A DNA stretch of 64,000 bases from Mesorhizobium sp. (GTDB lineage: Bacteria; Pseudomonadota; Alphaproteobacteria; Rhizobiales; Rhizobiaceae): the NCBI GenBank assembly GCA_004020875.1, contig SAPZ01000014.1, forward strand, positions 89,571 through 153,570, written 5' to 3'. Position 1 is the stretch's first letter. Every line of letters starts with the position of its first letter. Below, in pieces: positions 56,405 to 64,000 of this stretch. The notes beneath the pieces were generated by a model. It worked only from the letters and a program-made list of their open reading frames with translations. It searched no databases and was not told the origin of the DNA. The translations under genes were made by a program, and so were the position numbers.

Positions 56405-56649
56405 AGCTCTGGCCCGCTATGCACTTGGCGATCTTCGCGGATCACTTTCTCCAGATCGATGTCGGTGCCGCTGCTTGCCGACAGACGAGCATAGAAGGTG
56501 GATGCGGGTTCGCGCCCCGCTTCACGAATCTCATAGGACTCAAGCGCGCGTTCGACGACATCCGCTATTGAGCGATTTTCGCGACGAGCAAGTCGATGAG
56601 CAAGGTCCCGTGCTTTTGCGCTACGGACCGAGAGCTGTGGTTCGGCCAT
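56401..56649 (-). CDS. vapB: VapB/FitA-type antitoxin
   Basis: An 82-residue antitoxin. The N-terminal ribbon-helix-helix-like part (QLSVRSAKARDLAHRLARRE) is followed by a C-terminal tail expected to block VapC. ATG 56649 is preceded by GGAGGT. A promoter with an overlapping palindrome lies just upstream, fitting autoregulation by the VapBC complex. Confidence 0.88.
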   Translation of the reverse strand: MAEPQLSVRSAKARDLAHRLARRENRSIADVVERALESYEIREAGREPASTFYARLSASSGTDIDLEKVIREDRQVHSGPEL

Positions 56650-56672
56650 ATCAACCTCCGCTTGACAAAGAT

Positions 56673-56701
56673 AACATATGCCTATCAGAATGTGCCATCA
56701 A
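56673..56701 (-). promoter_or_regulatory. Promoter of vapBC with overlapping imperfect palindrome
   Basis: On the minus strand TTGATG (56701-56696) and TATGTT (56678-56673) are 17 bases apart, 24 bases before the vapB start. GATA-A-CATATG-CC-TATC (56671-56687) is an imperfect palindrome across the -10, a likely VapBC operator. Confidence 0.55.
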
Positions 56702-56729
56702 GATGGCAAATGATGGCCAGCCAGATCGC

Positions 56730-57011
56730 CTATTTCAACTCGATCTCGATAAACGCGTACTCGCCGTCATTGGCATTGATGACGTCGTGCTCGACGCCTT
56801 CCTTGCGAAAATAAGGCGCTCCCTTCTTCATCTCCGCGAAGGCTTCGCCCTCCTTGGTCACCAGCTTCACCTTGCCGTCCATCAGCGGCACGACGACATA
56901 GTCGTGGCCATGGCGATGCCAGCCGGTGTTGGCGCCTGGCGCGAAACGGTACTCGGTGACGATTACGCGCTCATTGTCGACGTGAACTGTGGCCTTGGCT
57001 GTCCCGGTCAT
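56730..57011 (-). CDS. Single-domain cupin protein
   Basis: A 93-residue cupin. Motif 1 is seen in NTGWHRHGHDYVVVPLMDG with the metal-site His pair, and motif 2 in APYFRKEGVEHDVINA. Function unknown; small cupins bind a metal and often bind or process small organic acids. ATG 57011 with GGGAGAG before it is the start. Confidence 0.87.
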   Translation of the reverse strand: MTGTAKATVHVDNERVIVTEYRFAPGANTGWHRHGHDYVVVPLMDGKVKLVTKEGEAFAEMKKGAPYFRKEGVEHDVINANDGEYAFIEIELK

Positions 57012-57087
57012 GGCGCTCTCCCGTTTCTTGTAGAAGAGAAGATGGCGGGCGCGCACGTCAGAGCCAGGGCGCCATGAGCGATAGCGC

Positions 57088-57118
57088 CAAAGAAAAAGCC
57101 CGGCGCGATGGCCGGGCT
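57088..57118 (-). terminator. Intrinsic terminator of trxA
   Basis: On the minus strand AGCCCGGC (57118-57111) pairs perfectly with GCCGGGCT (57104-57097) and is followed by TTTTCTTT. It lies 24 bases after the trxA stop. Confidence 0.85.
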
Positions 57119-57142
57119 TGACCCTTGGATATCCGAATTGAC

Positions 57143-57466
57143 TCAGGCGATGGCGCCGTTGATCCAGTGCGACAGCGCCGTCTTCGGCGCGGCGCCCACC
57201 TTCATGTCTGCCACTTCGCCGCCCTTGAAGATCATCAGCGTCGGGATCGAGCGCACGCCATACTGAGCGGCGAGCTCGGGATTCTCGTCAATGTTGAGCT
57301 TGGCGACCTTAACCTTCGAGCCGAGCTCCCTGGCGATCTCTTCCAGAGACGGGCCGATCATCTTGCACGGGCCGCACCACTCGGCCCAGAAATCCACCAC
57401 GACCGGCTCCTTGGCGTTGAGCACATCGGCCTGGAAATTGCCATTGTCGACCTTGACGGTGGCCAT
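57143..57466 (-). CDS. trxA: Thioredoxin
   Basis: A 107-residue thioredoxin with the active site WCGPC (Cys31, Cys34), the cis-Pro region [12 protein letters not shown] and the C-terminal helix. It reduces disulfides in the cytoplasm with thioredoxin reductase. ATG 57466 with GAAAGGATTTCAGC upstream is preferred; the longer frame has no family similarity. It lies 74 bases after addA on the same strand. Confidence 0.98.
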   Translation of the reverse strand: MATVKVDNGNFQADVLNAKEPVVVDFWAEWCGPCKMIGPSLEEIARELGSKVKVAKLNIDENPELAAQYGVRSIPTLMIFKGGEVADMKVGAAPKTALSHWINGAIA

Positions 57467-57540
57467 GCTGAAATCCTTTCGAAAACTCGGGTTGCACCAA
57501 ATGTGGTGGCTGTGGCGGCGATGTTCAAGCAGTTCTTGTG

Positions 57541-60500
57541 TCACGCTCCCGTGAGTCGGGCAAGGGCGTCGTCCATGGCAGCCGCGGGCAGCTCGATCAG
57601 GCGCGGTGCCTCGGTGAACAGCAGCGCCGCCGTCACCTCGCGCCCCGTATAGAGCGGCTCAAGCAGCGCGCGATAGAGCGCCAGCTGCAGCACATAGGCC
57701 GGCGGCACTTCGGCCAGGGTCGTCGGCGCCGGCCGGTTGGTCTTGTAGTCGACGATCGAAACCTTCTCCGGCGTGACCGCCAGCCGGTCTATCTTGCCGG
57801 AGATTGAACGCAGTCTGCCCTTCACCTCCAGGCTGCCCATGATCGCGACTTCCGCGCGCGAAGAAGGCGAGAACAGCGCGCCGAAGCGGCTGTCGGACAG
57901 GATCGACAGCACGGCGTCCAGCGACCTGTCGCGCTCACCATCCGGCCAGTCGGCGCCGGCGCGCGCCAGGTAGCGCTCGGCCGCGCTCCGCCTTTCATCC
58001 TCCGCGATGGCGGGCAGCATCTGCAGCAATTTGTGCAGGGCAAGGCCGCGCACCACCGCGAAGCCGGGCTCGGCGGCGGTATCGAGCACCGGCGAGCGTG
58101 TGTCGGGCAGAGCTTCTTTCGCTTCCTCGATCAGCGCCGAAGCGCCGGAGGGCGAAAGCGGCCGCGGCAGTTCCTCATAGGGCGGCAACGGCTGGAACAG
58201 GGCGCCAGGCAGCGGGGCGGCATGCCCGATTGAATGCTCAATTTCGCCCTCAGCCAGCGCCACCGGCGGCAATTTCGTCATGTGGAAGCGATGCACCGCC
58301 ACCTCGGCCGTGGCCGGATGACGCCGCTCGGAACTCTCGGGCGCGCCCACCAGCGCGCGACTGACGATCGAATGCCAGGTGCCGGTGCTGGGCTGCCGCT
58401 TGCCGTGATAGCCGCAGACGACCAGCCGGTCCTCGGCGCGAGTCATGCCGACATAGAGCAGCCGCCGGTATTCGTCGTCCGCCAGTTCGCGCGCCCGGAC
58501 CGAGGCCGCCTTCGAGACGCCATTGGCGACATCGCTGGCCGAGCGCCACAGATAGCCCTTGCCTTTCCATTGCGTCCCCGAGCTTTGGAACGGCATCAGC
58601 CGCGGCAGATGCTGGTCGCTGAATGGCGCCGAGCCGCCATCCACCAGGAAGACCACTGGCGCCTCCAGGCCCTTGGCGGCATGAACGGTCATGACGCGGA
58701 CCTCGTCGCGCGTCTGGTCCATCTCGCGCTTGATTTCTGGGCCGGCATTTTCCAGCGTCGACAGGAAGGATTCCAGGCCCGGCAGTCCAGTGCGTTCCTC
58801 GGCCAGGCAAAAACTCAGGAATTCATCAAGGATGTCGCCGGCTTCGGGTCCTAGCCGCGCCGTCATCTTGCGGCGCAGCCCGTCGCGCGCCAGGACCGCC
58901 GCATAAAATTCGAACACGGGCTCGAACGCGACCTCGTTTGCCCAGCCGTCCAGCCGGCTAACGACAGCGGCGAGGGAAACATCTTCGGCAGCATGTTGCC
59001 TGAGCGAGGCAATCAGCGACTGGCCCGTCGGCCTGTGGCCGGCCACCATCAGCAACGTCTCCTCGGAGACCTCGAAGATCGGGCTGCGCAGCACGGCGGC
59101 CAGGGAGAGATCGTCTTCCGGCTGGACCAGGAAATGCCCGAGCGCGATCAGGTCCTGCACGGCGATATGGCCGGGCAGGCTCAGCCGATCGGCACCAGCG
59201 ACCGGGATCTGCCGGTTCTTCAGACTGCGCGATAGCGCATGGACGAAGCGGTCGCGCTTGCGCACCAGGACGAGGATATCGCCGGCGGTCAGTTTCCTGC
59301 CCTTGCCTTCGATGACCTCGCCATTGCGCAGCCAGTTCTGGATGGTCGTGGCAACATGCTCGGCCACCCGTACCGCGGGCGCGCTGGCATGGTTGACCGG
59401 CAAGGTCCAGTCGTCCGGCTCCTCGACCATTTCGGCGCCGATCGAAGGCCACACCTCAACATAGCCCGGCGCGTCATTGCGGATCGCCTTGTGGCTCAAA
59501 GGGTCTGGATCGTGGCTGATGCCGCGCCGCACGCCCGGTTCGGCGAAGACCCGGTCGACCGCGGCCAGAACGTCGTCGCTCGACCGGAACGACCAGGTGA
59601 GCTTGAGATTGGCGAAGGCGGCTTCGGCGTCGCGCACGCGCCCGGCGAACAACTGCCGGCTTTCGGCAAAGGAATCGGGCGCCGCGCCTTGGAAGGAGTA
59701 GATCGACTGCTTTTCGTCGCCCACGGCAAAGATCGTGCGCGTGACCGCTTCGCGCTGGCCCAGCCCGGCGAAGAACTCTTCCGTCAGCTTCTTCACCACC
59801 TCCCACTGGTCGGGGCTGGTGTCCTGCGCCTCATCGAGCAGGATATGGTCGATGCCCTGGTCGAGCTTGAACTGCACCCATGGTCCCGCATCGGGCCGCG
59901 ACAAGAGGCTCACGGTGCGGGTGATGAGGTCGTTGAAGTCGAGGAAGCCTCGCCCGCGCTTCAACTGCTCGTAGCGCGCGATCAGCCAGCCGGCGACGGT
60001 GAGCGCCGCCGCTGTGCCCTCCAGCATGCGGAACAGCGCCAGCCGGTCCGACACGTCGAGGATCGCCTTGGCGGTCGCCAAATAGCGTTCCGGCAAATCC
60101 GGCAGCCGGTCGACCAGCGCCTTCTTGAAGATCTTGGGCGGCTCATAGGGATCGCCGTCGGCCTTGAGAAAGGCCTTTGCCAGCAGCCGCAGCCGCCGGA
60201 TCGGATCGGCTTCGGCGAATGCGCCTCGCGCATAGGGGATCACATTGTTCAGCACCTGCCGCGCGTCGGCGGCCTCGGCGGCCTGTGCGAATTCGGCGAA
60301 CTGGCCGCGATCGAAGCCGGGCAGCGGCCAGAGCGACGCGGCGATGCCCTCGGCCGTCTGTCCGGACTTAAAGCCGAACTCCGCGAACAACGGCCGGAAA
60401 TCCCGATCCCTGCCGAGCTTGGCGATGAAATCGCGCAGCTCGTCGCGCTTGCCGACGATCTCGCCAAGCAACGTATCGAGACCGAATTCGCCGCCGCGCT

Positions 60501-61053
60501 CCAGCACGGTTGCGAAGGCTTCCGCCAGGTCTTCGACGCCGGCGCCTGCCCCCGAGATCATGTCGCGGCGGGCATCTGCAAACAGCGAGGCCTCCATCTG
60601 CGGATCGAGCATCTCGAAATGCGCCGGGATGTTGGCCTCGAGCGGGAACTGGTGCAGCACGGATTCACAGAAGGCGTGGATGGTCTGGATCTTCAGCCCG
60701 CCCGGCGTCTCTAGCGCCTCGGCAAATAGGCGCCGCGCCCGCCGCATCGTGTCTCGGTCCGCGCCGCGGCCGTCCAGCGCCGCGATCCTGATCGCCAGCT
60801 CCGCATCGGGCAGCGCCGTCCATTCCGAGAGCGTCGAGAACACGCGGTTCGACATGTTCGCGGCGGCAGCCCGCGTGTAGGTGAGGCACAGGATCTTCGA
60901 CGGATCGGTGCCGTTGAGCAGGAGCCGGATGACGCGCTGCGCCAAGACATGCGTCTTGCCGGAGCCGGCATTGGCCGACACCCAGGCGGAATAGGCGGGA
61001 TCCGAGGCGCGCGCCTGGCTGGCTGCGGTATCGGAGGGGATCGGATATTTCAT
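57541..61053 (-). CDS. addA: Double-strand break repair helicase/nuclease AddA
   Basis: A 1170-residue UvrD-type helicase with a C-terminal RecB-like nuclease, the alphaproteobacterial RecBCD substitute. Walker A ANAGSGKT is at residues 27-34, helicase motifs [14 protein letters not shown] and [13 protein letters not shown] follow, and the nuclease motif IVDYKTN begins at about residue 1100 (Asp1102, Lys1104). With AddB it resects DNA ends for RecA. The ATG overlaps the addB stop (ATGA). Confidence 0.97.
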   Translation of the reverse strand: MKYPIPSDTAASQARASDPAYSAWVSANAGSGKTHVLAQRVIRLLLNGTDPSKILCLTYTRAAAANMSNRVFSTLSEWTALPDAELAIRIAALDGRGADRDTMRRARRLFAEALETPGGLKIQTIHAFCESVLHQFPLEANIPAHFEMLDPQMEASLFADARRDMISGAGAGVEDLAEAFATVLERGGEFGLDTLLGEIVGKRDELRDFIAKLGRDRDFRPLFAEFGFKSGQTAEGIAASLWPLPGFDRGQFAEFAQAAEAADARQVLNNVIPYARGAFAEADPIRRLRLLAKAFLKADGDPYEPPKIFKKALVDRLPDLPERYLATAKAILDVSDRLALFRMLEGTAAALTVAGWLIARYEQLKRGRGFLDFNDLITRTVSLLSRPDAGPWVQFKLDQGIDHILLDEAQDTSPDQWEVVKKLTEEFFAGLGQREAVTRTIFAVGDEKQSIYSFQGAAPDSFAESRQLFAGRVRDAEAAFANLKLTWSFRSSDDVLAAVDRVFAEPGVRRGISHDPDPLSHKAIRNDAPGYVEVWPSIGAEMVEEPDDWTLPVNHASAPAVRVAEHVATTIQNWLRNGEVIEGKGRKLTAGDILVLVRKRDRFVHALSRSLKNRQIPVAGADRLSLPGHIAVQDLIALGHFLVQPEDDLSLAAVLRSPIFEVSEETLLMVAGHRPTGQSLIASLRQHAAEDVSLAAVVSRLDGWANEVAFEPVFEFYAAVLARDGLRRKMTARLGPEAGDILDEFLSFCLAEERTGLPGLESFLSTLENAGPEIKREMDQTRDEVRVMTVHAAKGLEAPVVFLVDGGSAPFSDQHLPRLMPFQSSGTQWKGKGYLWRSASDVANGVSKAASVRARELADDEYRRLLYVGMTRAEDRLVVCGYHGKRQPSTGTWHSIVSRALVGAPESSERRHPATAEVAVHRFHMTKLPPVALAEGEIEHSIGHAAPLPGALFQPLPPYEELPRPLSPSGASALIEEAKEALPDTRSPVLDTAAEPGFAVVRGLALHKLLQMLPAIAEDERRSAAERYLARAGADWPDGERDRSLDAVLSILSDSRFGALFSPSSRAEVAIMGSLEVKGRLRSISGKIDRLAVTPEKVSIVDYKTNRPAPTTLAEVPPAYVLQLALYRALLEPLYTGREVTAALLFTEAPRLIELPAAAMDDALARLTGA

Positions 61054-64000
61054 CCTTCCGCCTCGTCTTCGCTGGCGCCGCCCGCCGACCATTCCAGCAC
61101 GCGCGCCAGAAGATCGTAGTCGCCACCAGCCTCGCCCTCGCGGAAGGGAAGGGCGCGCGACAGATAGCCGGTGGTCGGATCGGCATAGTGGAAAAGCAGC
61201 CGCTCCAGCCGCGCCCAAGCTTCCTCGGAGAGATCATTGGCGGTGCGGGGCTTGCGGTTATATTCCAGGATCGATTCCTCGAACACCTCGCCATTCGGTT
61301 TCAGCCGTACAAAGGCAAGCTGCGAGGGCTCGCGGATGCCCAGTTCCCTGAAGGCGCCGCGCCTGAGCAGCGCGCCCTCCAGCGCGAGCTGCGGCGACAG
61401 AAGCGTGTGCGCCTGCGCTTTCGAGGGCGAGGAGCCGGTCTTGTAATCGAGTATGTCGGCCATGCCGCCGGCCAGCAGGTCGACGCGGTCGGCATAGCCC
61501 GACAGCGTCACGCCGGTGCGCCCGACCACCGTCTTCTCGGCGCGTTCCTCTGCATAGCGCCTCGCGACCGCATCGGCGCGGCCAGCCTCCCATTCGATGA
61601 CGTTCTCGGCGAGCTTTTCGAAACGCGGCCACCAGATGGCCTCGATATCGGACGGAAGCTTTGCCTCGGCAAAGCAGAGACGCCCGGCTTCGATGAGGCT
61701 CGACAGCGCGTTCGCCGCCCTTGGATCCTCCACCCGCCGCGAGAACAGATGCAGGATCTCGTGGAATAGCGTGCCGCGCTCGGCGGCGCCCGGATCGCGG
61801 ATCAAAGGCTCGAGCGGCATCAGGTTGAGGATGCGCCGCGCATAGACCGCATAGGGGTCGCGGCGCAAAGTCTCGATCTCGGTGACCGAGAAATGCAGCG
61901 GGCGCATGCTGAGCGGCGGCTTGGGCTGCGGGCGGGGGGCAAAATCCGTCTTCTCACCGGCGTCGAGCGCCCGCGCCCAGCCGAGCAGCGCGTCGCCGCG
62001 CCGGCGAAGTGCTGTCGCCGGCTCCTTGCCGATGAAGGTCAGGATGCGCTGCAGCCAGCGCGACGGCACGGCCGGCGCATCGCCAGAGCGGGCCGACCGT
62101 GTCAGCACCACGTCGCCCGCGCCCATCGCCATCTGGAAATCATGCGCGGCAAGGCCGATGCGCCGCTCCGGCGGCTCGAGGTCGATGCCGGTCTTCATCA
62201 ACCGCGACATGAAGCGATCGCTCTCGGGCTTGCGCGGCCACACCCCTTCATTGAGCCCACCGATGACCAGCGTGTCGACATCCTGCAAGCGGGCTTCCAG
62301 CGCGCCCCAGATGGCGATGTTGCGGTCGGTGCCTTGCGCCGGCTTCACCGTCTCCGGCGCGATGAGCGCTTCCATCACGTCGGGCCATTCCGAAGCGGCG
62401 AAGGTGAAGGGCGAGGATGCCGCCACCAGTCCGCGCAGCAGCTCGGCGAGTTTTTCGCCGGCGTCGCCGGCATAGAGCTCAGCGAGGCTGCCGTCGGCCG
62501 CGCGGCCCAGATCCTCCAGCGCGACGACGCTTGCTCGTGTCAGCCTCGCGATGTCGGCGTCCTTCTCGCCCCGCATAGCGGCGAGCGGCGAGAGCGCCTT
62601 GGTAAGGTGGCCAAGCATGCCGTGCGCCTGCTCGATGCCAGGCACGGTCAGCCGCGAAAACCAGAAAGGCTGCCTAGTGTCGCCGCTGAGCTCCGCGAGC
62701 CGCGTCTCGAAAAGCGCGTCGACCGACGTGACGTCGGGCCGGCCCGTGCCTCCCCGTAAGGCGACCAGCTCGACCAACTCGGCGGCCTTGCGCACGCTCT
62801 GGCGTTCGAGGCCGAGCCCGAGCAGCGGATGCTTGAGCAAGGACAGAAGACCTACCGGGTCGCCGGGCCGGAAGGCGGCGCTCAACGCGAGCCTGAGCAG
62901 GCTGGCGGCCGGTGTGTTGATAAGCGGCGCGCCGCCGGAATCGTCTGCAACGACGCCGAAACGCAGGAGTTCGGCCGAAACTCGCCGCGCCAGCGCGCGG
63001 TCGCCGGTGACGAGCGCCGCACGCTTGCCCGGAGCTTCCACCGCGCGCTTGAGCGCGATGGCGATCGCCGCTGCCTCGTCGCGTTCGTTCGCCGCCTCCA
63101 CAAGAGTCACGCCGGCAAGCGCCTGTTCGACATCGCCTGCCGTGAAGCGCGGCCGCGTCTCGGTCCAGTATTCGGTGGTTTCGGCCGGCCGCAGCGCTTC
63201 GCCGACAAGGGCCGCGCGCAGCGCAAGCGGCAGCGTCGCGGCGACGACCTCCTCGACATCGCGGCGCGGAATGCCGATGCCGCCGATCAGCTTGGCGAGG
63301 CCGTATTGCGGGTGACCGAGCGTCGCCGGACGCGCGCCCGGCGCCGTGATCGCCGCGAAGGATGCGTCGTCCAACTCGCGGTCGAGCCCGGGCAGCACAA
63401 CGGCGCCGTTGGGCAGTCCGGCGATCACGCCAAGCAGTTCCGCCGTGGCGGGAATGGAGCCGGTGGACCCGGCGGCGATCACCGGGCCGGCCGGCGGATT
63501 CCGTTTCAGCCGCGCCGCCTCCAGCCGGATCAGCGCGCTGCGATGCGCGGCGGGGTTGGAGCGGTCGCGCTCCTTCAGCAGTTCCGGCCAGTTGTCGGTG
63601 ACGATGCCGAGGAAATCGAGCGTCACCTGCCACCAGCCGGCGAGGTTGCCGGTGACCAGTGTCGCGAGCTTCGCCCAGTCCGTGCCCTCGGTCTCGATCT
63701 CGTCCATCAGCCGGGCAAGGTCGCGCGCCAGCCAGATGGCGTCGGCGGCCGAGGTCGGCACGACGAATTCCTCGTTGAATCGCGCTCTGACATGTGCCGG
63801 TAGGCTTTCCTTCCAGGCGCGCACCAGCGGCGCCAGCAACAACAATCGCTCCTGCGCGGCGATCGGCGGCACGAGGTCTATCGCTGGCGCCGCTTCGGCG
63901 TCGAAGGCCGCCTCGTCCTCGTCGAACTCGCCGAGCGGCCGCACCGTCGGCAGGATGGCCGAGCGTTGACCGAGAATGTCGACGAAGGCGCCGCGCAAGG
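61050..64000 (-). CDS. addB: Double-strand break repair protein AddB (N-terminus outside window)
   Basis: The last 983 residues of AddB; the frame is open to the window edge and no credible start lies inside. Typical stretches are QRSAILPTVRPLGEFDEDEA near the edge, VIGGLNEGVWPRKPESDRFM mid-protein, and the C-terminal nuclease motif ILDYKTGS preceded by an iron-sulfur-type region. AddB provides the second nuclease of the AddAB complex and recognises Chi-like sites. It is co-transcribed with addA. Confidence 0.95.
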   Translation of the reverse strand, partial: LRGAFVDILGQRSAILPTVRPLGEFDEDEAAFDAEAAPAIDLVPPIAAQERLLLLAPLVRAWKESLPAHVRARFNEEFVVPTSAADAIWLARDLARLMDEIETEGTDWAKLATLVTGNLAGWWQVTLDFLGIVTDNWPELLKERDRSNPAAHRSALIRLEAARLKRNPPAGPVIAAGSTGSIPATAELLGVIAGLPNGAVVLPGLDRELDDASFAAITAPGARPATLGHPQYGLAKLIGGIGIPRRDVEEVVAATLPLALRAALVGEALRPAETTEYWTETRPRFTAGDVEQALAGVTLVEAANERDEAAAIAIALKRAVEAPGKRAALVTGDRALARRVSAELLRFGVVADDSGGAPLINTPAASLLRLALSAAFRPGDPVGLLSLLKHPLLGLGLERQSVRKAAELVELVALRGGTGRPDVTSVDALFETRLAELSGDTRQPFWFSRLTVPGIEQAHGMLGHLTKALSPLAAMRGEKDADIARLTRASVVALEDLGRAADGSLAELYAGDAGEKLAELLRGLVAASSPFTFAASEWPDVMEALIAPETVKPAQGTDRNIAIWGALEARLQDVDTLVIGGLNEGVWPRKPESDRFMSRLMKTGIDLEPPERRIGLAAHDFQMAMGAGDVVLTRSARSGDAPAVPSRWLQRILTFIGKEPATALRRRGDALLGWARALDAGEKTDFAPRPQPKPPLSMRPLHFSVTEIETLRRDPYAVYARRILNLMPLEPLIRDPGAAERGTLFHEILHLFSRRVEDPRAANALSSLIEAGRLCFAEAKLPSDIEAIWWPRFEKLAENVIEWEAGRADAVARRYAEERAEKTVVGRTGVTLSGYADRVDLLAGGMADILDYKTGSSPSKAQAHTLLSPQLALEGALLRRGAFRELGIREPSQLAFVRLKPNGEVFEESILEYNRKPRTANDLSEEAWARLERLLFHYADPTTGYLSRALPFREGEAGGDYDLLARVLEWSAGGASEDEAEG

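Overview
The window is 64 kb of high-GC, densely packed DNA. It looks like the chromosome of a Rhizobiales alphaproteobacterium, most likely Mesorhizobium or a close relative. The evidence is the conserved rhizobial blocks (rpmH-rnpA-yidC, infC/rpmI/rplT/pheST, trpFBA-accD-folC, trxA, addAB), ATGA start/stop overlaps in most operons, and non-coding palindromic repeats of a rhizobial kind. I see no insertion sequence, phage or CRISPR array. The genus is inferred from protein and repeat character, not from a marker gene.

Layout. 1-8.6 kb: 3' part of an FtsK translocase gene; yihA (engB) with a CatB-type O-acetyltransferase; a MarR-EmrA-EmrB efflux operon; then yidC, rnpA and rpmH on the minus strand with a clear sigma-70 promoter. 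8.9-17 kb: an orphan membrane histidine kinase, tRNA-Arg(ACG), a DHFR-like gene caught between the tRNA and a degenerate copy of its 3' end, and a LacI-controlled sugar-type ABC operon that ends in an AHL-lactonase-like metallo-hydrolase. 17-24.6 kb: a seven-gene locus (XRE regulator, HyfB, C, E, F, G and, after a repeat, I) for a complex I/hydrogenase-4-like membrane complex whose large subunit lacks the NiFe ligands. 24.8-30 kb: a three-gene operon with a Pls-type NRPS (poly-amino-acid synthetase architecture), a GNAT acetyltransferase and a Sfp-type phosphopantetheinyl transferase.

30-39.8 kb: an ECF sigma factor with a SnoaL-like tail and a small partner, several oxidoreductases, YceI/cytochrome b561, a LysR/aldo-keto reductase divergon and a nucleotidyltransferase-like protein. 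39.8-46.1 kb: translation genes pheT, pheS, rplT, rpmI and infC, with a GFA-family gene between pheS and pheT and an ICMT-like methyltransferase between infC and rpmI; infC appears to start at AUU. 46.3-49.7 kb: hydrolase/BenE transporter pair, DUF2852 protein and a YgjP-like metalloprotease. 49.9-64 kb: trpF, trpB, trpA, accD and folC on the plus strand, facing a VapBC pair, a cupin, trxA and addA/addB on the minus strand; addB runs off the window.

The two places most likely to hold under-described biology are the HyfBCEFGI-like complex without Ni ligands and the Pls-like NRPS operon. Regulatory palindromes are visible upstream of the LacI, XRE, MarR and LysR genes. Three copies of one ~63-bp dispersed repeat lie in the window, two of them touching a stop codon.
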